Assembly: GCA_008711295.1 (NCBI GenBank)
Contig: VUYV01000081.1
Coordinates: forward strand, 1,693,408-1,757,407
Length of the DNA: 64,000 bases
Source: Anarhynchus alexandrinus
Lineage: Eukaryota; Chordata; Aves; Charadriiformes; Charadriidae
Reading direction: 5' to 3'
A model generated the notes under the pieces. The model worked only from the letters and a program-made list of their open reading frames with translations. It was not told the origin of the DNA and searched no databases. The position numbers were made by a program, and so were the translations under genes. This document shows positions 46,501-58,987 of the stretch, in pieces. The stretch's first letter is position 1. Every line of letters starts with the position of its first letter.

Positions 46501-49500
46501 AATTGGAAGGTCTAAAAACATAGCAGAAAATATGCAGCTGAATCTCTCACTGCCTGTGAAGCTCCCAGTCCGGAAGAGAAAAGCTTTTTTGTTGTTTTAA
46601 AAAAGTTGATCATACTTATAAGCTCAGATGAGTACTTTAAACTTCATCTGTCATTTAGGAATAAGTCTTTTTTAAGACCAAGCACGGGATGGCCTATGGT
46701 GGGTAGTTAGCGTGCATGTATTGTTAAGATACTACTTTACTGAAAGAAAAGAACAAGGAACAGGAACCAGGTCCTTCTCTCCAACCTCCAGCTACCTTCA
46801 CTTATGGTTATCAGTGCCGTTTGCATGCTCCTGGCTACGTGGAAGAAACATCTGTGGCTGCGTAGCCCCTTCCCTCTCCTCTGTGGTGGCTTTGAGCCCT
46901 AACGCTATGGGAAGATCTCTCAAAGCAAGCAGTAGCTACAGAATAGGATGGCTGTAGTTCTTTGTACTCTGTTTCCCTTCTCTTTCTTCCCTAGCCTGCT
47001 TACAGTGGGTGTTTATGTAGGAGAGAGAAGTAGCTGTGCCATACCTCCACCATAGTCACGACAGGTTTGCTGCTTTGGCAGCACGTTTGTTGTCCTACGT
47101 GACTACAGGGCAGGGTCATTGACTAAATTTTATTCATGGGACCCAGGCTACCTGCTTGAATGGATGGATTGTTTTTTTCCTTTTCTTTCATCACAGAAGT
47201 TCTTTTCTTTCCTGCGTTCCATCAAGAGGGGATGTGGTAGGGGTAAACTAAGAAAAATAGGCGCTCAACTAATTTGACAAAGGAGGCTTATATCATGTTT
47301 CCAAAATAGCCTTGGTGTAGCATCAATTTGTCCTCGCCCTATCTCTGCTGGATGTGGATTTTGACTTAAACCCAAATCCTCCAAGAAAAACATGATGAGT
47401 GCATTAAATAAATAAATAGCAGATAATGAGGTGTTACAGCAGCTCATGTTCAATCGTCCAAGATCTGCAACTGATCTCCCTAAGCTGGATCCTTATCACT
47501 TCCAACTTGGACAAAGTTATGAGTTTTCTAGAGGTGTCATGGGGGGTAATCTTATGAAAGACAAGAAGTTATACCCTTAGTGTTTAACAATAACCAACCA
47601 AGTAGGTGGCTCGGTACATCAGACACTTTTTATCTGGTTTGAGATGATAAATAAGGTAACAATATAAACCCATTTTCTGTGGATATTTCTTCTAGCAGCA
47701 GAAACAGTCTGAACTATGGGCAAAAGCCACAAACTGTTGAGATAACTAATACTACATAGTCCAGTTCCATCTGTGCCCCTGTAGAAACCCGTTGTGCTCA
47801 AGAATGCAGCAGAATTCAGAAGCGTCCTGTATTTGAGGTTTTTTTTTTCTTTTTAACAGAAGAAAGTGGGATTGAATGCACTTTAACGTAGTTCTTAGGC
47901 AAATGGTACTACAAAAAAAAAATATCAAGATGAGCTAGGTAAAAGACACATTTAAGTAGTGAGAACTTATATTAGATAGCTCTGAAATAATCTTGTAATC
48001 AATTCCAGTTATTGAAATTCTTGCTGTCTACATAACGTCTGTAATGTATCTCACTCTTAGTCATCATAGGACAACAACTCAAAAATACCCAAAAACCCAG
48101 CAGTTTTCAAAATTCATCACACTGAACATATACAGTGATTTTTGCAGAGAATTTGCATAGATACACACCCCTGACCGGGATCAAACTTCTTTTTTGCATT
48201 CTGCAGCGTAAGAAGAGAGGGTTTTGTTCCATCTGAAGCGAACAAATGTTTATACGTTCAAACTTTGAATCCTTACTGATGCTAAATTCCCTATGATGAT
48301 GTCTTCACATCTGAACATACGAAAACTCTGTTTCCTTGCGTTGAATGAATTTCTCTCCAATACTTTAATCATTACATTCTGATCCAGAGGTTTGTCTGCT
48401 TCATGCAACAGTCTGTGCCTTTACTGTCATTTCCATCAGAACTTTATGACTATTTCTTCAATGTTCTACTCTGTAGCACAGCAGTTTAAACACCGGCTAT
48501 CTTTTTAATGGAGAGTTTAAAGTTATGTTCTCTAAAGCTGCCTTTACATATACTCATTATAAATATTTCAAGGCTTGTTTCTCTGCACTTATTTTCATAA
48601 TAGAACTGGAAGAGAATGTGGAATGAAACATAATCAACAAAGAATATGAATAGCTCACAGCAGACACTGTAATTAAAGGAATTTTTGAGTAACTTGACAT
48701 TCTATCTCTTTGAAACGTAAGCTATGCTAAGTGTTCATATTTGCGTAAGGAATAGTTTTCTAGGTCATGAACAAGATACTTCTGTCTTTTCTCTGTATGG
48801 CTTCCTCAGAAAGCAGCAGGCAGGATCTATTCATTTCAAGCTACACCAGCTGGAGCATTGAGGGTTCTAGGACACAGCTGGAGCAGACCCTAAATGAAGG
48901 AACAAGGCAGCTGTGTCAAGATAGGTGTATATTTATAAATAAAGAAGACTTTTGTGTGTGTTTTGCCTTAAGGTCTCTGAAATCTGTGCAGTTAGGGCTT
49001 TAGTTGGCAACAAAAGCAGCCTTATTAATAAAAGATTTGGGCTGATGCCAGTTTAAGGGACTGTAACTTTGCTGAGGACTATAGGAGTTGAAATAAAAAA
49101 ATATATCTTTTTAAAAAAAATTTATATATATATATGGCAATCATTTGACTTCTGTTTTTCAGAAAAATCTTAGATCCTGCATACTACTAAACAGATGTTT
49201 ATTTACAGCTATTTCCAATTGACTTATTCCTGCCTGTGTGGACAACCTTGAGAACTGTGGTTTAGTGCAAAGCCATTTGCCTTCCTCTCTGGGACACAGC
49301 TGGACTTTCGCATAAGAGAGAGCAATGTCAGGCTGCCAACAATGCAAAATTTCACATAGAGACATTGGACTGCTTAGAACCCTGTTATGGCATTTGAGAT
49401 ATTTTAGATTAGTATTGAGTTAGAGAGGACAGAAGCAGCTTATTTGCATCTAATCAGATATTGACATAATGCTGGAAGAAAAACAAGAGCATCATGAATA

Positions 49501-50794
49501 GTGCATAATGGGAGTGAATAACAGTAAATTCAGTGGAGTGGAACAAAAAAAAGCAGGATGAATTGTCTGCATATATTCTGTCAAAGTTTTTCTTCCTTGT
49601 TTCTCACTGATGTAAGGTACTTACCTGACAAGGTGAAAATAAGTGTATTTTCTAATGTCGCTCAATACCCCTTCATCTGTAATCTTCCTCTGCCCCAGAC
49701 TAAAAAAAACCAAAACCCAACAAACAAACAAAACAACAAAAAAACCCCACCAACCAAAACCCCAAACTTTATCTTCTGCCATGCTTACTGAGTGCTTAGT
49801 GCACAGTGAGCCCTTGATGTAGATTAGGGCTTAATGCCAATATAGATCCTGTGACATGACTTGCCTTCACGTTTGAATCCTCATGTTTGGCCACAGTATG
49901 TTGCCATAAAAGCAATAATGGTAACAGTGAGATTTGGAAATATAGCTCAGTATGTCAACATGAATAACTATGTGTTCCTGCACTAGGGCAAGAAAAGTCC
50001 AGCACTTTGGTATCTGTGAGGCAGTGAAGGTGTTCTTCACTCTTTCGGTGCTCGAGGACTCGTGTGTTTGAATGAAATGAAAACATGAGGCTAATGTCTT
50101 GGCCCACAATATAGCAACCCCAGAACCAGAGAGCTCGAGGCAGTGCTCTCTTATGATGTATGACAGAAAAGATTGATCTTCCATCTGTCTTCAATTTTCC
50201 TTCACCAGTTCTTCCTTTACTTTCCTTCACTTCCTTATAACACTACATTGTGATCGAGGTTTTCATGTCATATTTGTCCCATGTCAGTGACACATACGCT
50301 CTGTACTGTCCTGAACCTTTCTGTAGCTTATTGCCCTTAGCTTGGAAAGTGCTGACAGATTTAGTACTCTTTTCTTTCCCACCTTTACATTTACTTTTGT
50401 GGTGCTGTACCCATGAAATCACCACTTAATTTTACTATACCAGGATGTCTATCCTTTCCACATCAAGAATCTTTCTCAAGTTCTTAATTTCTGGAAGGCT
50501 ACTGATATTTGTCCAACAAATGCCCCTTCACTGCGCTGTGGCACAAAACAAAAGCAGTGCAAGGCAGGGGGAAGCGAACAAATGTAATTGAATTAATGAG
50601 GTTATCCATGTGAGTCTACTTAGACTGTAAGCTTTCTGGGGTAGGAACAGTACGCTTGTCACGTTTTGCTTAGTGATTGGTACAACCGGTCCCAGCTCTG
50701 ACTGACGTGCCCATGAGTGCATAATGCAGCTAACACGATAGAGAGAACACCCTGGATTACAGCACAAGATTGTTTTAATTGAGTCTTACAACTC

Positions 50795-50816
50795 CAAACA
50801 AACAAACAAACAAACC
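50795..50816 (+). repeat. (AAAC)n microsatellite
   Basis: Five AAAC/CAAA units in AT-rich DNA. Confidence 0.85.
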
Positions 50817-51137
50817 TCCTTGTCTAAGGATGTACATTAACCTGGATGATAGACTTGAGGAATAAAATTTCCCATTGTTTACCTCTAAGGTGTCTCCTGC
50901 AACACTGTCTGTACTGACCACTGCTAGAGGCATGATATTAAACCAGATGCACCATCAGTCCAAATCCCAGTTTTTTAAGATGATACATCCTGAAATATTT
51001 CAGTATCTGTGGATATTGGGAAGATTTCTGGCATAAAGGCAAATAAATAAAGTGCCAGATGACAACATGAATACTCTATTTAAAAGTCATGAGTCGTCTC
51101 TTGACTTTTTCTTTTTTAAACTCTTTCTTTAGGCTAC

Positions 51138-51164
51138 ACTAAAGTAGCCCAATGCTACTTTAGT
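51138..51164. repeat. Perfect inverted repeat (11-bp arms, 5-nt loop)
   Basis: ACTAAAGTAGC at 51138-51148 and its exact reverse complement at 51154-51164, with loop CCAAT. It could form a hairpin in RNA or a small cruciform. No flanking transcript is known here. Confidence 0.85.
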
Positions 51165-54100
51165 AAAGCAAACACTTCCTGTAATAACGCCCCAGGTAAG
51201 ACTAAGCTGACTCAGAAAAGACCATTAGAATTTTGTTAATTGAACCTTTAATCTTTTCCTCCCCTGGTGGTGTTTCTTCCTCAGTGCTGAGTTCATTATG
51301 TAAAAAAAAGAAAGATAACCCCTTATCCATCTTATTGCACTCATATACAAAAAGGTGAGCTGCTGTATTCACAAAGCTCTTAAAGTTAAATTTAGGACTG
51401 CTGCTGAGCATTTCAATCTGGTTTACTTGAACACCTTCCCTGATCATAGGCAAAATAAGAATGATATATCTTGTGTCATTTGATGAGTGAAGCTGACCAA
51501 CTTGGATGTTAGGAAGGACTCCATTTTCTAAATAATTTTTTGTAAGCTCTTAATATGATGACATTGGCAAGGGTGCGGACAGAGCATAATAAAACATCTG
51601 CTGGAAAGTTTTCTTGCCAACTGTTGCATAAATCAATGTTTTGGTATTGCTTCAGGTTCCATAACTAATTTCCTAAAGCACTCTAGGCTATGACAATTTA
51701 AACTAAAATGTTTTGTTGAAATTAAGACCTTGAGACGTGATGCAAGCATTGTCTGAATTCTAACTCTCCACACTTTGCCATTCTTTCTCAGAATTGAAGC
51801 TCTTAGAAGTTAAATGTAATTGTTCTTAATCTCTTTTCTACATGTTTTCTCAGTGGAAACTGTCTGCAAAAAGATAGAGAGGCAAATGTTTAATTCTTTC
51901 CTTTCTGTTTCTGACCAGCTCTGTTTGGATTGTGACACAGAAGACTGGAACCCAACTCAGGGTCACCACAAAGGTGAAATGAATCTACTACTTAAAGTTA
52001 AAGAAAATGGTATAAGAATTACAGATAAAATAGATGATGAATGCAGAATGCCCTTTATGTGGTCAGTCATGTCTTGACAATATTTGAAAGACGTGGGCGT
52101 TAATGTTTAACAGCGTTAACTGAGAACCAGGATACAGGAGGGAAAAGTAAAAGCAATGATAATATGCAAGCTGTAAACCTGTGTGGTAATTTCATTGTAC
52201 TCCTTACCCACAGTAATGTATGAAAGAAGGCGATGTTTAGTCCTAAATGCTTCCGCTCATTACTGGCTATCTATCAAGAGATGGAAGTTAACTCCTTCCA
52301 TCATAGCCACAGATCTGAATCTAGGTACAGTGAAGAAGATCTTGGATTAAAAGATAAAACAAGAGTGATGTGATGATACACCATTTAAGGACAGAACAGT
52401 TAACACATATAGGAGACAATGGGAGTGGTTAGCAGAAGGAAGAAATGGCACTGAAAGAGAAGGCGCATTAGAAACTGGCAAACTAATGTAGGTCTTTGAA
52501 GTGATCAACAATTTCAGGTAAATAAATGAATGAAGATAAACAAGTACAGGAGAAGAGATGCCATTTTGTAGCCAGAAGCAGGTCACCCACCCTATTTAGA
52601 ACATTATTGGTCTGTGAATAACCTAGGAGAAATCATGCAACAAGATGAGACATCGCACAAAAAGTTCTTGGATACAATGGTGGAAATTAAGTCAAAGTAG
52701 AGTTGATCAGGACAAGAAATTCAGTAGGATAGTTTATATTAGATACTTGGTCAGATGAAGATATTGAAGTTGAGGAAGAAAGCCATGAGAATATGAGAGA
52801 CTGGGAGCTGGTATAGTGACCAGAGACAGTGATCTGGCAAAATTTTAACTTGGTGTCACTCAGGGGAGGGACTTTTCATTCCCTAACTGGATCCCACTGG
52901 TTGCCTTATGTATTTAGCCCTACAAAAGCTGTAGTTCAATGGTGGCCTCTATGTATGGCATAGTCCTTTTGAGATGAAAACATCATCATTCTAATTGAAT
53001 TTCCTGACCTTTATCTGGGCATCTGGGTTATTCATCTGCACCAGGATTCTTTTGTCTTACTCTAGTCAAATAGATTGCCAGCTGTTCATCTGCAGTTTAT
53101 TTGCTTTATAAAGACAATCAGCACCAGAACTCGGCTTATTATGATAACTATTCATCTGACAAAAGGAAAGCCATTTTAACTACAAAACCAGTAGGAATTC
53201 ACTGTGCTAATTAGGCTTTGGATACCTCATGCTAAGGCCCAGCGAAGGACATAAAACATAAGTTACGGACTGAACCCACTTTACACGGTTGTACCTGTCT
53301 TAGTGTCCTACCTGAACTGGTTCAGCCTAGTTAGGCAAGCCAGGACTGCTTGGGCATTAGCAAGTACTGGATTCAGGTGGATCTGTAGCCCAGCCGATGT
53401 CCTGTGATGCTATGGATGATCAAAGCCAGCTGCTCTACTACACTGCAGAGTTAACAGAACAGGCAAATGACAAAATACTTGGAAAGAACTAGTATTCTGT
53501 AGAAATTATTCAGTTCAGGAAATTAAACTTAAGTGTGCTAAATAGTTCTACAGCTAGTTCTTTTTCTGCATAGGAAGCGCAGAAGGAATATATCTCACGG
53601 CCTTCAGTCAGGTTTTGTAAATTCCTCTCACTTTCCTGGTCTCTCTTTCCCGTATTATGAGAATATATAAAGCCCTAAAACAAAAGTATTGGGCCAACTA
53701 AGGCTGCGCATGTATAGACAAGGCAAGGATTTTACTGAAGAGGAGTCACAAGTCAACCGACCACTCCTTGAAGTGGAGAATACTATTCACTGTACATCAG
53801 CAGCTCTTAGCAGTGTATATGCTTGAGACTGTATGTATTCAGATTATTCACCGCAGTAGCTTCCCTTGATCTCTACTTGAGGAATAAACTTGAATTGTTA
53901 TAATTGCTGTAGCAATTTCAGTTTGAGCTGTACTGTGGAGGTAAATAAAGGCAGAAATCTGAAGACAGCAGTTATGAACCCCCACCTGGATGACTCTTGC
54001 TAATCATCATGTGACAATAGCAAAGGATCACAGTAAGAGGAATTAAACCATGAGACACTAATATTATATGTGAAACACACTATTTCAGCTTTCCTTTGGT

Positions 54101-55759
54101 TTCCTCAGAGCTCTTTTCTTTTCTGGCTTTTCCAGGTTTACCTTTCTCTGCACTGGATGCTGGTTTATAATTTTAGTTTCAGTACACTTTATTCAATCCA
54201 GCTGCAAAGGCCTTCATCCTATGAACTCTTAAACAGATGAGGGCATTCACATTTGTTCATTAGTTTAAGCAGAGTTCACCTTGCTAATGTTCTAGACTGA
54301 AGTAAACCAAAAGGCTGGGAAAGAGATGTTCTTCCCTATCTTAACAGGTTGGATTTGTTTAATCCCGAATCTGATTATGGAAATGCTATTAAAAAAATGC
54401 ATTCTAATTACTAAATGTGCTTGAGACAATGCAACAAATATGTACAAAATTATTGGCTTATCTTCAAAACCATCCCATTCTGTAAACTTTCCCAGGGGGT
54501 TTACAAAGTGAGCTTGCCCCAGGGTTGTTCTCTCTAGGGGGAACACGGCTATGGCAATTGATAGGAAGATGCTTGCTGTTTCAAAAAGAACTGAAAGCTG
54601 ATCAATAGCTTTCTTTTTTATTTGACCCAAACTCCGCACATCCGTGTGTGTGTGAATGTCTGCAACAGAACAGAAACTGATGCCTAAAGGAAGAGTGTAA
54701 AAAATGATGAATTTTTTTTTCTCTCTACATATTTTTAAAAGCAAACCATGTCACTGGTTGAGATCTTTAAAAACTAAGAGAAGAATCTTAGGAAAAACTT
54801 GATCTTTGACAACTTTTCCTTCAGACTAGTAGATACTTGTTGCAGTAGAAAAGATAAAATTAGAGCCCTAAGTACTTAAGCTAATCCCTTGTCTCCTACA
54901 GAAAAGGACTAGGCTCAAAAATCTGCCATTGTTTCATGGCATTTTGGGCTCTCTGCAGGCAAAAAAATCCACTGATACGATCAAAGTCCACATTTTTCAA
55001 CCCTGTCATTAAGTACTCTGGGAGTTGTCCAAGAAAACCAAAAAGACAATACATAATTTTCTGCTTGATTTAACAGAATATCTTATTCTCTAAGGAATGA
55101 AAATGAGGAGGCCCAGTTTCCTACAGATTTGTATTCTTTGTTCCATTCTCTATCGTCCAGTACAATAAATCTCTTCTCTTCTGCTCTCATTTTTCCCTAC
55201 GAAAAATGCTTGCTTGTGGTGGGTAGTCCTAAATTATATGAATCCTGTTTGATTGACTGTCACAGTCAGCTCTGCTTATCTTTTCCTAGCTCTACCCAAA
55301 TACTGATTCTGTATGTATATGAATTTTGCAGGGGTTTAATGATCCTCATCTTAGAAGCTTGGTTGATGTTTCCTACTGTGTTCAAAAGCTATTATGAAGT
55401 CTGAAGAAACACTTTTATTGCATAAATTTCACTCCCTTAGAAAATAAATTTTATAACTTAGACTCTTACTTTGATTTTTTACTGTACTTTCCAGTGGTTT
55501 AAATGGTAGAAATTTTCTTATCTCTGCTTCTTTCATAGCCTGGTCAGCAGATACTTTGCTAATTATTTTTTTCATGAGGCAGCTGTGTTGCATTGAATTT
55601 GCTTAGCATATATTACCAAACAACTGCTGGCTATCTACATTTGAAATTAAGTTTGTCTGAAACGAACTTTGTGCAAGGAAAAGTGGGAGCTGGGCCACAA
55701 GGTGCCTCACTTTTCGGTCTGCTATAGGGAATAAAAGAGATCTTCACACTTCCCTGTTA

Positions 55760-56004
55760 CTTGGGTTTAGTTGCAATACTAGCAGTGTTCCAAATACAGG
55801 AGTTCCTGGCTGCAGTATCTGTAGAGGCCAGGATTTTCAGAGACTCTTTCTGTGACCTGACCCTGACCTGCAATGCATACATNTCTTGGGTTTAGTTGCA
55901 ATACTTGTGTTCCAAATACAGGAGTTCCTGGCTGCAGTATCTGTCGAGGCCAGGATTTTCAGAGACTCTTTCTGTGACCTGACCCTGACCTGCAATGCAT
56001 ACAT
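55760..56004. other. 120-bp near-identical direct duplication flanking an N
   Basis: Copy one (55760-55882) and copy two (55885-56004) differ by a 3-base indel ('actagcagtg' against 'acttgtg') and one substitution (TGTAG against TGTCG). A single N at 55883 separates them. The small differences look allelic, so this is probably two haplotype contig ends joined end to end, not a real tandem duplication. Confidence 0.7.
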
Positions 56005-56989
56005 CTCTGGAATGCTGGCAGGGTTTTGTGTGCAGCTGTTCAGCCAACCCTTCCTATATGAGAAACTATGAAAGGTTTTGTATAGCTTTTATGCTTGAAA
56101 AGTCTATTTTACACTCAAGCAGCAGTAATAATATGGAAATGTTAGAGGAAAACAATAAAATGGCTTGTTGGAATGCGTATGTTTTTTGCTATGTCAAGCT
56201 GATCATATTTTTAAACAAAAAAGCTCTGTTTCACAATGTATAAATGTATTATTGCATTTAGGTGAGAAATCCAGGAGATTAAACGCTTCGCAAAGAATTT
56301 GGCTCCTAACCCGTGGGCATTCTGCAGCATAGTAGCTGGCAAACATTGCATTGCTGGAGACCCTGCTGCTTCAGGTACGTTAATTTTAAATGTTAGTTCT
56401 CACTAGCTAGAAATCATGCGGTAGAAAGTTCAGCACTATGTAGCGGGCATTTGAAAATCCTAGTCATCATTTTCTCACGCACCTAATAAAAACTCCTGGG
56501 CAAGCCAAACACTCGCCTAGGATCATTGCTTGCTAGGTTCAAGCTGCTTATAAAAGGAACTTTTCAATAGGTAAACCAGGTTTCTCATTAGCTGGATCAC
56601 CTAAATTTAATATAAATACAATGCCTGAGGCATGCTTTTATACCGCTCAGACAAGTCTTAAAAGAAAAAAGCAGAATCTCATATCCAGTAGAAACTAAAT
56701 GAGGCAAGGGCACGACCGACTTCATCCCTAGCCATTCTGGTCTCTTAACCCACGTTATATTCCCTGATCTCCTGACTTGGCGCTTGCCAGTCAGAGAGGG
56801 GAAGTGAGACTTCCAGAGCTTGTCAAGTCATAAAAGACAATCCTCCCTATAGCTGAAAGAGATGAGGGGTGGGGGTAGGAAACAATTTTCGGCCGCTCAG
56901 AGCACAGCTTTGGCAATATAAGGGAGTGTTTAATAGTAGTCGATGCCTCCTGGGGAGTTAACTTTTCCAGCACGCTCAGTGTGGCAGCC

Positions 56990-57069
56990 AGGCCTGTCTA
57001 TGGCAGGGGGGTTGGAACTCAATGATCTTCAAGGCCCTTTCCAACCTAAACCATTCCACGATTCTATGA
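56990..57069 (+). mobile_element. CR1: CR1 retrotransposon 3' tail fragment
   Basis: Only the last 80 bp of CR1: 'ctatggcaggggggttgg' through 'ccattccacgattctatga' on the plus strand. It is the only recognisable CR1 copy between 43 kb and the end of the window. Confidence 0.9.
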
Positions 57070-57359
57070 TTCCTACTGCCACAGGACAGCAGGAACAGGG
57101 ACCTGGCTCCAGTGCTGGAGTGAACGAGAACGAGCCCTCTGCTTGCTTATGAAAATTCAAGCTTTAGCAACATATAGATGGCTGGGAATATCCTGGTCTG
57201 CTTGAACAAACCTTTCTTCACACCATCTGCATTCCCATATCCCAATCAGTAATGTGACACCGGAGTACTTAAAAACAATTGTGTTACTCTGTGTGCCTTC
57301 ATCTGCAACCCAAGCCTGTGCACGTTGAGCCACTAATTAAAAAAATAAATCTCTGCAAG

Positions 57360-58135
57360 GCATGTACAGCAGAGCTGAGGATCCCCTGGGCTGTCCCTAC
57401 GCTCCTTCTCCAAGCAGTAGCCCGGTCCCCACAGGTATGGGGCAAGGGGAGGCCAGAGGAGCCGCGCTGCTGGGGGCAGCGGATCCCAGCTCCCACAGCA
57501 CTGCCATGGCACCTGGGCCTTCTCACACTGCTGCCGCCTCACCCTCAGCCATCCTCCATGTGGAGACGAGGACGAGGGTCTGCCAGTGGCAGCACAGGCC
57601 TTGCCCGTGGCCTTGGAGAACGAGGTTCAGCCTTCTCCAGCAGGCCTCCACCCTGGGCCGCCATGTTGTGGCTTACCCCCAGGAGATCAACTGCCTTGGG
57701 CTGCAACAGTCTCCCCCCACCTCAGCGGCTGAGTGTCCCCAGCAGGGAAGGGGGGCACAAAGCCCACATCTACACAAATACGTAGCCTGGCCAGCCGCTT
57801 TGGGCTCCTGGAAGACATGGCCGTGGGTGTGCGTACAGAGCGTGCCCCTCAGTCACCGTGCAGGGCGGTACAGGGGTACCTGCAGGGCACACGGCACGGT
57901 TCATCCTCGGGGCGCATTTGCTCCACACCCCCCATCTTTACTGCATGGTGGCGATGGTGTTTCTGTGCTGGTAGCCACAGCGGTACTGCCAGGGTGCTGT
58001 TTTGGGCACTTTGTGTGTTGCCAGCACTGCTGTGGTTTAAACCCTTCCCTGGGATTGTACTGGTTAAGTGTACCCCTGCCCCAAAGGCTCGGCGCCCGGC
58101 AGGCACGGCCTGGGCCGTTATCATCTTCACTCTAT
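57360..58135. other. GC-rich block beside the assembly gap
   Basis: GC-rich but not strikingly CpG-rich. It holds a 266-codon plus-strand frame (57362-58162) that overlaps 168- and 134-codon plus frames in other registers and 119-codon minus frames. The translation is rich in P, S, A and H without domains or a signal peptide, so I read it as a by-product of composition. Confidence 0.4.
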
Positions 58136-58244
58136 AGGGACTTTCTCGATGATTACTATTGAGACCAAAATGATATATCACAGTAAATAAACCCTGGTGA
58201 AAACTCATCTACTCCAAGAAAGCTGTGTCCCCCCAGGGCAGGCA

Positions 58245-58987
58245 NNNNNNNNNNNNNNNNNNNNNNNNNNNNNNNNNNNNNNNNNNNNNNNNNNNNNNNN
58301 NNNNNNNNNNNNNNNNNNNNNNNNNNNNNNNNNNNNNNNNNNNNNNNNNNNNNNNNNNNNNNNNNNNNNNNNNNNNNNNNNNNNNNNNNNNNNNNNNNNN
58401 NNNNNNNNNNNNNNNNNNNNNNNNNNNNNNNNNNNNNNNNNNNNNNNNNNNNNNNNNNNNNNNNNNNNNNNNNNNNNNNNNNNNNNNNNNNNNNNNNNNN
58501 NNNNNNNNNNNNNNNNNNNNNNNNNNNNNNNNNNNNNNNNNNNNNNNNNNNNNNNNNNNNNNNNNNNNNNNNNNNNNNNNNNNNNNNNNNNNNNNNNNNN
58601 NNNNNNNNNNNNNNNNNNNNNNNNNNNNNNNNNNNNNNNNNNNNNNNNNNNNNNNNNNNNNNNNNNNNNNNNNNNNNNNNNNNNNNNNNNNNNNNNNNNN
58701 NNNNNNNNNNNNNNNNNNNNNNNNNNNNNNNNNNNNNNNNNNNNNNNNNNNNNNNNNNNNNNNNNNNNNNNNNNNNNNNNNNNNNNNNNNNNNNNNNNNN
58801 NNNNNNNNNNNNNNNNNNNNNNNNNNNNNNNNNNNNNNNNNNNNNNNNNNNNNNNNNNNNNNNNNNNNNNNNNNNNNNNNNNNNNNNNNNNNNNNNNNNN
58901 NNNNNNNNNNNNNNNNNNNNNNNNNNNNNNNNNNNNNNNNNNNNNNNNNNNNNNNNNNNNNNNNNNNNNNNNNNNNNNNNNNNNNNN
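58245..58987. other. Assembly gap (743 N)
   Basis: Unsequenced bases. The left edge is GC-rich, and the right edge starts with a T run followed by an A run (58988-59011), sequence that commonly stops short-read assembly. Open frames reported across it would be meaningless. Confidence 1.

Larger units (their letters stand above)
43505..56989. other. AT-rich, repeat-poor intergenic block, no gene seen
   Basis: About 13.5 kb with no CR1, LTR or coding exon that I recognise, few CpGs, and only simple A/C-rich tracts (49698-49760 and 50795-50816). The longest frame (54292-54744, minus, 150 codons) has no recognisable domain. The block contains a perfect hairpin at 51138-51164 and a duplicated segment at 55760-56004. 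Confidence 0.45.

Noticed and set aside
54292..54744. 150-codon minus-strand open frame
   Set aside because: AT-rich hydrophobic translation with no motif; expected by chance in this amount of DNA.
58020..58060. 'tgctgtggtttaaaccc' as a possible LTR start near 58027
   Set aside because: Resembles an avian LTR terminus for about 17 bases only; the following sequence does not continue as an LTR.
57362..58162. 266-codon plus-strand open frame
   Set aside because: Overlapping long frames in other registers and on the other strand, low-complexity P/S/A/H-rich translation, no domain. Best explained by GC-rich composition.
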